Below, piece by piece: positions 55,701 through 64,000 of a stretch of DNA of 64,000 nt. This DNA comes from Ailurus styani (lineage: Eukaryota > Chordata > Mammalia > Carnivora > Ailuridae), in the NCBI GenBank assembly GCA_002007465.1, contig LNAC01000690.1, positions 342,274 through 406,273 on the forward strand, in the 5' to 3' direction. Position 1 is the first letter of the stretch; the number at the start of each line of letters is the position of its first letter. Position numbers and translations under genes: made by a program. The notes below the pieces were generated by a model, which had not been told where the DNA came from, ran no database searches, and worked only from the letters and a program-made list of their open reading frames with translations.

Positions 55701-56899
55701 GGTCTTTACAGTTCCAAGCCTTGGCTGTATTTCATGGCCCTACTCTAAATGATGGCCTCTTAGAATGCCGTAGTTACCCAGATTTTCCTTCTTCTCAAAC
55801 TGCCTTTACCTCCTGGGGGCTCAGGCTTCCTGTTTGCTTTTCACGCCCACAGATTCCTGCTGGGCTATCTCTGGCGCCATCTCTCCCTGTCCCTGGGGAA
55901 GATAATAGAGAAGAGCTGAGAGGACTTCATGGAGCTGCCCCTTCCATGAGCTATTTTATGACTAAGGTACTGTAGAGGGTGCTGGCCTGTGGAGGGGAGA
56001 AGGGACACTTCCCCTTCATTTCTTTTGCTTAAAAGAAACACTCAAGGAACCTACTATCTCAAGCAGACTCTTCTTCCCCACACAGTATTGGATCATTGGC
56101 AAGAATTATAAAAGAAAACTCTAGAATTATCCTAAAAATGGTAACAGGAACAGATATTTAAATATGTTAATAACTCTGACTCCACCCCCCACGCACATTG
56201 TTTTATTCTTTTTCTGTTGCTTCCTACTTTAAAAAAAAAAAGTGACAAGAAACTGGCTTCTCACCCAGTAAAGAATAAGAACAGCCCTTTGGCTTTTGAG
56301 CAGCTTATGAGATTTTTTTATCAAATGTTTAAGGGAATTTGTTCCAGAAGAGTCATGGAAGAGGAGGGTGAATATTTGCACTGGATTAACACCCTGCCTA
56401 TCGGTTCTGAGGCATCAATAGCCTCTTTCTCTGTATAATTGATCCTAGTTTCCAGAAAACAAAGCCCAGAAACACACTTGCCCATTTGTACCTTGGCTTG
56501 ATGGAAATCCTGGGGTCTCCCTTCACCTTGAGTATGAGGGGAAGAAACAGCTGCTTTTGTGAGGTGTTTGAATCCTTGAAGCTGTGCCCAGTGATTCACT
56601 GCATTAGCTGTATCTAAACACATCATCAGCCTTTGTCAAGTTTCTGCTGTGGTTGGTTAATTAACGTTATTGGAGGAAACTAGGAATTTTTTCCCTCCAC
56701 AGCTGAAGATGAGACCGAATTTGTCAGGCATCATACACAAGTGTATTTTGCTTAATCTTTCCCGTTGGAATGATCTCAGTTGCCTTGTAGCCCAAGGACT
56801 ACCTCCAAAGATTTTCCCAGGCCTGAGGCTACAACCCCTTAAATTGTCAGGATCCATTTAAAGAAGGTAAACCAAGGGACTACTGTGGCTTTGATCTTT

Positions 56900-56902
<3 letters not shown>
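55701..56902. other. Unique sequence
   Basis: About 1.2 kb with A12 at 56230-56241. No gene or repeat family recognised. Confidence 0.4.

Positions 56903-56956
<54 letters not shown>
56903..56956. repeat. (GT)27 microsatellite
   Basis: 54 bp of uninterrupted GT. The longest pure dinucleotide run of the window; length is likely to vary between individuals. Confidence 0.97.
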
Positions 56957-56957
<1 letters not shown>

Positions 56958-59039
56958 TTTTTTTATTGCCTCTCAACGTGGAAACACTTGGTGCCTTCTC
57001 TTCAGTTGAATTTGGCTGTGTTTGAGGTTTATATGCATGCGTAAAGAAATATTTCTTCAGTATTTTGAACCGGGGAAGTAATAGTATCTGCATCATTGAT
57101 TTGCCCAAAGATCTCATTGCCCAAGTGGATGCCTGCTTCATAATGACTAAAGCAGAACCATTGTTGTTCACATTTCTCAGATCACTCTCTACTTCCGAGC
57201 CAGCCAAAGGTCTCAACATGTATTGTCTGCTATAATACAGGGCAAACGTAACGTAACCAGTGACCTTTCCATGCTGCACACACATGCACGTAGTGGCATA
57301 GGTACAGTGGGTGTCATAACTCAAACACCACCATTTTCTTTCCCATTTGAGGAGACCTAACAGAAGGTAGGACTTGGAGAAGAACTTTATTATGTAATGA
57401 CCTTCGGTCCCTCTATATTGGAAACCTTAATTATTTGAAAGCTGTAGAAGGCATACTATTTCTAGCCACAAATGACTCATGACTTCCCTGGAATGACAGG
57501 TCATCTAGAGCCACTGAGAACCACTTGTTTCCAGACCAGATACTGTCTATGGACCTCTTGCCCAGAGGTTTGGTTACTAATGGAGTACTGTGGTTCGCAG
57601 TTTCTTAGTAATAGTATTTTTTTCACCTTGCAAACCCCAGAGCATGAGAAGGCTTATGAGTCTGACAGAGGAGCCTCCTCAGGGTTGACTGGTACATACC
57701 TATTGAAACAGCTTATCTGTGGGGCTTCCTGTGTTGTCTTCTCCCTTTGTACCTCTTTCCATTCTATAAACAGGGTATGCTAAGAGGAAGACTGTCATTC
57801 ACAGACACCAAAGAATAAAGCCAAATGTTTGCAGGGAGCAAGGTCTTCAAAATTAGTTATGGGCTTTGGGGAGGTGGAAGGGAAGACTGGGTGAGAGAGG
57901 GCATAGGCTAAAGCCCTGGTATTGGGAAAGAAGGGAGAAATGGAGAGTCTTGTTAGCAACTGTAGGATGTAAGCATTTGAAATCTGCTGATGAAGCAGAA
58001 CCAACCTGCTTCATGCCAATGAGGTATGTGAGCCCACTGCGGGCAAAATATCCAAGTGGCTGAAGTGGCTTGGCCCTACAGAGTCTGCTCACTGTTAAGA
58101 GACCAGTAAATGCTAGCCAGCCTGAGTGGTACTGGCTGAGTCCTACTCCAGCCCAGGCCTCCATGTCATTACATGTCCTTATGTAACACTTTGCTCCTGA
58201 GGGTTCTGAGCAATTGAAGAGGGAGGCCATGCATGAAGAAACCCACAATCCGGAATACACAAGGTCATTACTGACACATGTAGCCATAGAGCAGTCATGG
58301 AGTTTAGAGCCAGAAGAAAATTTAGAGTATGACATGCCCAAATCCCCTCATGAAAATCAATTAACAAAAATTATATAGCCAAACATTCACATCGGTGCTC
58401 TGTAATTATTAACTGGAGTTTGAGGTACTCAACAAGGTAATAAAGTCTATTAACAGCCGTCAGATCCATGGAGTCTCTCTGGCACAGCTACTGGGTTAGC
58501 AGCTGCTCACTGGGTGAAGTGGTTGAAAGGAAGAAAATACTATCACTCACAGTCTGTTGGGCCCCATCCAGCCCGGGCCGGTCACGCCCACATTTCCTTT
58601 CCTGGTAAAAGCTAGCAAAATTTCTCTCATTGATCTGGGGATTGAAGGAAGATCAAAATATTGAGGGACAAATCACCCCATCCCATTTAAGAAGTAATAG
58701 TGTAAGCTTATTTTAACATGATACTAACCAGAGATGGGCTCATCATCCCATTCTCCTAGATTAATGAGCAAACACCTGGACATGGCATTGAGACCCCACC
58801 CCTTAGGACGTCAGCCTGCCCTCCAGAGTCCTTTCCTCCCAATTTCTACCCATGCTGCAGTTGGTCTTCTAATCCCCTGCACTCAGGTAACTCCTTATCT
58901 GATGTGGTTCTCTGTCAGGAAGATTTTTCTCCAGAGTCTACTTAGTACACTCATAATTATCCTTCAACAGCCAGTTCAGCTGGGACTTGTTTTATAAAAT
59001 GTAAAGAACATTGATCAGTCCTTTGTCCATAGCTCTGTT
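56957..59039. other. Unique sequence, no gene recognised
   Basis: About 2.1 kb with no recognised repeat. Minus-strand frames at 56839-57324 (161 codons, includes a His-Thr run encoded by the GT repeat) and 57853-58341 (162 codons) show no domain. Confidence 0.4.
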
Positions 59040-59345
59040 AAAGCAGCCCATTCTGTAGTGAGGTGCTTATTTATCTGCAAGTGCTTGCATGTTAGGGTCT
59101 TGTTTTTTGTTTTTGTTTTTGCGTTCCCTCCCAGCTTCATGTAGAGCCTGGTATGAAGTTGTCACCTAACAAATACCTTTGAGTATATGGATGGAGTTGT
59201 CCCAAAAAGCTCCTCTCCTGATCTTTTGTATAAATGTAAACTCTTTAAGGGCAGAGATGTTAGTCTGTTTTGTTCACTGCTGAATGTCCCAACACCTTGA
59301 ATAGTACTTAACACATAACAGGTTTCAATAAATACTTGAATGAAA
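59040..59345 (+). mobile_element. L2 LINE 3' end
   Basis: 'gtaaactctttaagggcaga', 'gtctgttttgttcactgctg', 'gaatagtacttaacacataa' and 'ttcaataaatacttgaatga' are a clear L2 3' end (about 59200-59345). 59040-59190 contains a second, weaker L2-like end ('tagagcctggtatgaagttg') with a (TTTTTG)n interruption. Confidence 0.8.
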
Positions 59346-59629
59346 CACATGTTTTTCAAGGTTTTAACTTATGAAACATGTACTTTCACTCACAAATACA
59401 GTTGGTTGAGAAGCAAGGATCCTTTTAGACCATAATGATTCTTTACCTCACAGTGGGTTGGCGTAGTTGTCATCTTTAGAACTTGCCTCCTGCCATTTCC
59501 TTCTGGTCACTTCTTATCAGAGTTGGAAGGAGCTCAGCTGTTTCTCCAGTTCAGGAATTAAGGAATTTTTGAGCAAATTAGAATTTTAGGTGTTAACTTC
59601 AGAAAAATGTCCATTTAAATGTGTTTATA

Positions 59630-59825
59630 GGGATGCCTGGATGGCTCAGTCAGTTAAACATCTGCCTTCAGGTCATGATCCTGGGGTCCTAGGATTGAGC
59701 CCCACATCAGGCTCCCTGTTCAGTGGGGGGTCTGCTTCTCCTTCTGCCTGCCACTCCCCTGCTTGTGCTCTCCACCCCCGCCAAAGAAATAAATCTTAAG
59801 AAAAAAAGAAAAAAAACCAAAAAAA
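59630..59825 (+). mobile_element. CAN-SINE, old
   Basis: Head 'gggatgcctggatggctcag', body 'ccttcaggtcatgatcctgg', tail 'aaagaaataaatcttaagaa' then A-rich. Possible imperfect target duplication (atgtgtttatag before, catgttgatag after). Confidence 0.95.
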
Positions 59826-60614
59826 CATGTTGATAGCATTTAGTTTTCTACTGCTGCCTTTCCTGGTTTATTATTCTCTACCAGGAAATTTTGGTGGGGG
59901 GGGGGTGAGGAGGTGCAGTTGTTTGTTTTTAGTTTGCACATAGAGGAGAGAAACTATTGAGTTGCAGAGAGTGTTTGAAATAGTACTGGGACTTTTCCCA
60001 AGCTACTCTGACTGACAGCTTGATGGAGAAAGATGAACAGTTCTTTTCACCAGCTCTAAAGCAGACTGGACCTTGTTTATGATGAATATGGCAAGTGGAA
60101 AGACAAACCTTGTGCTAACAGTGGACACAGAAATGGAGGGCAGTATCCCTGTTTTGTTTATTGATTTTTGCCTTGTACCTATCAGCACCCTGCTTACAAT
60201 CGTCTATTAAATTCTGGTGGTGCATTAAAAAAAAATGTTGGATGAGTCGTGTCATCAAAAAAGGTGGTAGGAGTCAGATCTCAGAACCTCTCCCATTTAA
60301 TATCAAAAATGACGGTGCCTGGAGAAAACAATACTTAGCTTCAGGGGTCACAGGTCTGGAGTAGCGATATCAGGACCCGTGTGTAGTATTTGTCCTGTAG
60401 GGTTTAACTTGTGGGATATTTGGATTGGTCCTCATGAGATGTGTTAAAGTGAGATATTTCAGTATTTGTGAATCCAGGAGTAGATTTCAGTGCTTATCAT
60501 TTGTCTCCTGAGCCTACTTGGTACCCAAATATAATGACTTGCTAATGATTAGGAGCATTGGTCCATATATGCCTTCCCAAAAGAAAAGGGGAAGGCACTA
60601 AAGAACACAAGAGA
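59826..60614. other. Unique sequence
   Basis: About 790 bp with G10 near 59895-59905 and A9 at 60229-60236. No gene recognised. Confidence 0.4.
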
Positions 60615-60720
60615 CATGTTCATTTATTCACTTGTTCCACTTAGTGATTACATATGAAGTGTACAACACTGTACTCGGTATCTAGTGGAAGAGGACCCTG
60701 TCAAGAAGTATTGAGTTCGG
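60615..60720 (-). mobile_element. L2 LINE 3' end fragment
   Basis: 'tgttcatttattcacttgtt' then 'acaacactgtactcggtatc' recall the reversed L2 3' end. Diverged. Confidence 0.45.
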
Positions 60721-61659
60721 GGTGTAATCCTGGCTCCTTGCTTAACTACTATGCAATATAACCAGCGTGGAGTTTGATGTCTTTATCTCGGCATCAGACT
60801 TGGACGACATCACACAATACAGGAAGTGTTCACCTCACGTGCTGTCTATTGATATTAACTGCCTAAAGTGCTATGTTGAGAAGAAATGAAGCCACATTGG
60901 GCATAGAGCAGATGGATGCTGTGATTGGCTGGTGATGCCTGTTATGGACAGGGGGTTGAAGGTTATAGTATGTGTGCGACTTAATTGCCATTCTGGACCA
61001 CGTGATCTGGGAAGTTCCTCTGCTAGTACACTATTGCTCCCTAAGGTTGAGTCTTTGCCTTCTAAGAACTTAAAACTTCTGCAAATGGGTATAGTTCTCT
61101 TTCATTTAATTTAAAAATCACTGAATAGTAACTAAAGTAACAATGATTTCAGGTCCCCCTTGTAAGTGGAGAAATGGCAGTTTTCCTGCAAGCACCTCTT
61201 TCCCCCCAGGTCACTGGCCTGAAACAGAAAAACACAAAGGTATAGTTCTTCTAGTCAATCTCATTTCCATGTATTTTGATGAAGAGTACTGAAACTAATC
61301 CCAACGCACCAGTAGAATTCTTCTTGAGTTACTATTTAGCCTAAATGAAAGTTTAGTCATCTATGCCTCATTTCAGTGAAAACCTTGAATCTTTAAATAA
61401 GTCACATGAAGTTTAAAAATATAAGCAAGAGCTTTTTTGTGTATTTTGGTCTAGAAGACAGATTTAACTCTAATTTGAAATTGTGTTTCATTAGGGATGT
61501 TTTCTTTTGACTGTGGGTTTAAATTAAGGTTGTTATATATAATAGTGTTAGCCTAGGGAGGGCTGGAAAAGGTCGTTAAATATGGACCAAATTTATGAGA
61601 TGATCTGTTTGTATGCACATATGCAATCAAATGATGGTTCAGAAATAATTACTTTTAAA
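60721..61659. other. Unique sequence
   Basis: About 940 bp, AT-rich toward the right. No gene recognised. Confidence 0.4.
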
Positions 61660-61676
61660 TCATGCCTCCCATTTTA
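61660..61676. repeat. Left target-site duplication of SINE 61677-61878
   Basis: tcatgcctcccatttta here and tcatgtctcccatttta at 61879-61895, 16 of 17. Confidence 0.92.
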
Positions 61677-61878
61677 TTTTTTTAAAAATATTTTTATTTT
61701 TATTTACTTATTTGACAGAGACAGAGATCACAAGTAGGATGAGAGGCAGGCAGAAAGAGAGGAGGAAGCAGGCTCCCTGCTGAGCAGAGAACCTGATGCG
61801 GGCCTCGATCCCAGGACCCTGAGATCATGACCTGAGCCGAAGGCAGAGGCTTTAACCCACTGAGCCACCCAGGCGCCC
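61677..61878 (-). mobile_element. CAN-SINE, young
   Basis: 'ttatttacttatttgacaga', 'gatcacaagtaggatgagag' and 'actgagccacccaggcgccc', with a 17-bp target duplication. Same young subfamily as 3952, 46775 and the 36695/36895 pair. Confidence 0.98.
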
Positions 61879-61895
61879 TCATGTCTCCCATTTTA

Positions 61896-63376
61896 AAGAA
61901 TGGCAATTGATACAGAGCTTTAGGAGCCTAAACGGGATCAACCAAATGAGGCTAGGAAGTGCTTCACAGGTGATTTTCTAAAGTGTTTTATTTCTAATAA
62001 ATACGATAGAATGTCCCTAGTCACATGTGCCTTTTTGTGACCCAGAAGTATACTCTTAAGCCCTATGATACCTCTAAAAACATAAAAGCTTAAGAGTTAA
62101 TTGAGAAGGAGGATTTAGTCCTGTTTCTCCACATACAAAGGGGTTTCACCATGTGTGACATTCCTAAACTCTTTAAAAACGAATAAAAACCATGTAAACT
62201 TGGAATCAGGAAGGTTATATGTGGTTTTTGCCTCTTGTTCTAGTGGAAAGATGAGGCTCTTTGTCTACGGATCCTTGGCTGGTTGGCAGAGCTAGACATC
62301 CCATCAGAAACTCCTGACTCCTAGTCAGATGTCTGTTCTTTCCTCGAATAATTTAGAAAATAGAGTATAAAACGGGGTGAAGTCACATGGATATCACAGA
62401 AGATATGGGAGTTCTTAAACTGTGATTTGGCTTTCCACATCAATGCTTTTTCAAAGCTGTTGTGAAGTTTTCTTCTCTGGGATACTGGTATGTTGCATCA
62501 TTTCTGACCCTAAGGAACAGGTAGTTTTTCCCTCCTCATGCTCTTCCTTTTGTTGGGGCTACCTGGAAACTCTTGGCTAACGTTTGTGTTCAGTCTCCAC
62601 AGTTGTATCCATCATGATGGATTAGTATATTGGTTTCCTCTTATCTTCAGAACTGACTTTTTTTTAATGGCCTATCTGCCCTTTGCTGTAAGCTTCTTCA
62701 GATCCTTCCTGGAGAGAAGTAGGAGAAGAAATTAAGAAATAAAGAAGTATTATTTTAGAGAGAATGGTATATTTCTAGCATCTGGAATAACTTCTTCTCT
62801 AGTAGTGGTGTTAGAGTTCTTTTGATGAACTTTGTCTGATGAGCTCACTAGACGAGAGAAGGAAACCTTTGGAGGTCCCAGGGTTCAAACTAAAGATAAG
62901 ACCTATGTGTAGATGAAGTGGGACGAGAAGGACCAAAGATAATTAAGTTGAGCACAGATGTGGGAGGAGGCGGTCTAATGGGGACTCTTCTCTCTGGTCC
63001 CACAGATCCTCCATAACATGAATGATTGGCACAGGATGGGATTGGTTGAATTTCCTATGGAAGCTAGTGTGATGGGGCTGTCTTTTCTGTAGGTGATAGC
63101 ACATGAGCAGAGTCAGCTGACGAGTTGAAGTCCCTCACACCGGAGTTACTTTTGCTTAACAAATCACACCTCTGCATTTGGAACCCCCAGATAGAGCTTC
63201 TGTTCATTCGTTGGAAGCATCATCAAGGGGAACAGAGCAAGTTGCCTAATGTGATGCCCCAACAGAGTGAGCAAGGGCATGTCCATCTAACAAGGTAGTG
63301 GGTAGGAATCTGCAAAGGGTGTATCCACAGACTGAGCCAGAGCCCATCTCCACATCACAAGCCTTGTAAGCAGTGT
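61896..63376. other. Unique sequence
   Basis: About 1.5 kb with no recognised repeat or gene. Confidence 0.4.
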
Positions 63377-63397
63377 TTGTGAGTTCCTTTTGTCTTA

Positions 63398-63584
63398 AAG
63401 ATTTATTTATTTGGGAGAGAAAGAGCGGGTGTAATTGCGGGGGAGGGGCAGAAGGAGAGAATCCAGAGCAGACTCCCCAATGAGTGGGAAGCCCCACCTG
63501 GGGCTTGATCCCATGACCCTAAGATCATGAACTGAGCCAAAACCAAGAGTCAGAGGCTCGACTGACTGAGACACCCAGGTGCCC
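63398..63584 (-). mobile_element. CAN-SINE
   Basis: 'aagatttatttatttgggag', 'gcttgatcccatgaccctaa' and reversed head 'ctgagacacccaggtgccc'. Target duplication ttgtgagttccttttgtctta (63377-63397) and ttgtgagttccctttgtttta (63585-63605), 19 of 21. Confidence 0.97.
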
Positions 63585-63605
63585 TTGTGAGTTCCCTTTG
63601 TTTTA

Positions 63606-64000
63606 TCAGCTTTCAAAAAGGGTCACTTGGGTAGACTTTTGCCCTTACAAAATATTATCCAGGCCTCCTTCCCTCTTGGACTCTTCAGACTATGTGATAC
63701 CAATATAATCCGATTTTAAGTTAACTTCTGAGTAGATTTATAAGGACCTCTTAATGATACTGAACACTAGGTTCAGGGCATTGTCTATTGCACTTTCTGA
63801 CCTGAATGAATCAGCCATAAAATTGAAAGGATGCTGTAAAGATCTTTGGGCCATGCCTCTCCACCCTGTTTCTGTTGTTCTCCATTCATTTTTGGGAAAG
63901 GAGAGGTGGTTTGAATTAATTTCTTAGGTCTTTTAATAATACTCCGTAGGAGTGGATCCACTGTATTTCATGCCTTGGATGTGTTTACAGAAGCTAGGGA
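63606..64000. other. Unique sequence to the window edge
   Basis: About 400 bp; no gene or repeat recognised. Confidence 0.4.

Noticed and set aside
56839..57324. Minus-strand 161-codon frame
   Set aside because: It contains a His-Thr run encoded by the (GT)27 repeat and has no domain.
57853..58341. Minus-strand 162-codon frame
   Set aside because: The longest frame in the window, but with no recognisable motif. A length near 160 codons is expected by chance in 64 kb read in six frames.

Overview
This window is nuclear DNA from a placental mammal, almost certainly a caniform carnivore and most likely a mustelid. The main evidence is 18 copies of the carnivore tRNA-Lys-derived SINE (CAN-SINE, head gcgcctgggtggctcag, A-rich tail ending aaataaataaaatctt). 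The best-preserved copies carry a right arm reading ctgcctacttgtgatctct and a head reading cagtgggttaa. From memory this form is typical of ferret, mink and otter. The dog-specific form, with a head containing ggcgcagcgg, is absent. Older mammal-wide repeats (MIR, L2, MER5A, L1M-type LINEs, ERVL-MaLR LTRs, hAT fossils) fill in the rest.

I find no protein-coding gene, no exon I would defend, no functional RNA gene, no CpG island and no CRISPR array in the 64 kb. Every long open frame I inspected lies in a repeat, is driven by a tandem repeat, or has no recognisable family and no codon signature. The window reads as one stretch of intergenic or intronic DNA. Several repeat-poor, AT-rich blocks look like the conserved noncoding sequence common around developmental genes, but conservation cannot be measured from one sequence.

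Layout. 1-3.5 kb: a possible ancient repeat, then unique DNA. 3.5-11.4 kb: MaLR LTR, a young SINE, an L1 tail carrying a foreign 47-nt patch, MIR and L2, and a nested L1-in-L1 block. 11.4-17.6 kb: mostly unique, with one SINE on an (AT)16 tract and a 39-bp minisatellite. 17.6-25.4 kb: several MIRs, four SINEs (two in tandem at one target site), L2 and a hAT fossil. 25.4-28.2 kb: repeat-poor, with a candidate regulatory block and MER5A. 28.2-33.5 kb: L2, two L1 tails, MIR, and a hAT fossil split by a SINE. 33.5-41.8 kb: unique DNA, MIRs (one split by a SINE), a SINE inserted in another SINE's tail, a candidate regulatory block near 39.7-40.1 kb, MER5A and a MaLR LTR. 41.8-56.9 kb: scattered SINEs and MIRs, a CTCF-like motif, a very short retroinsertion with a perfect 15-bp target duplication, and a candidate regulatory block near 52.7-53.1 kb. 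56.9-64 kb: a (GT)27 microsatellite, long unique DNA, an L2 tail and three SINEs.

The most informative signals are records of insertion history: readable target-site duplications, nested and tandem SINEs, a templated micro-insertion copied from a MIR 2.6 kb away, and a tiny retroinsert with an interrupted poly(A) tail. I saw no previously undescribed gene system. Family names for old repeats come from recalled consensus sequences, not from a search.
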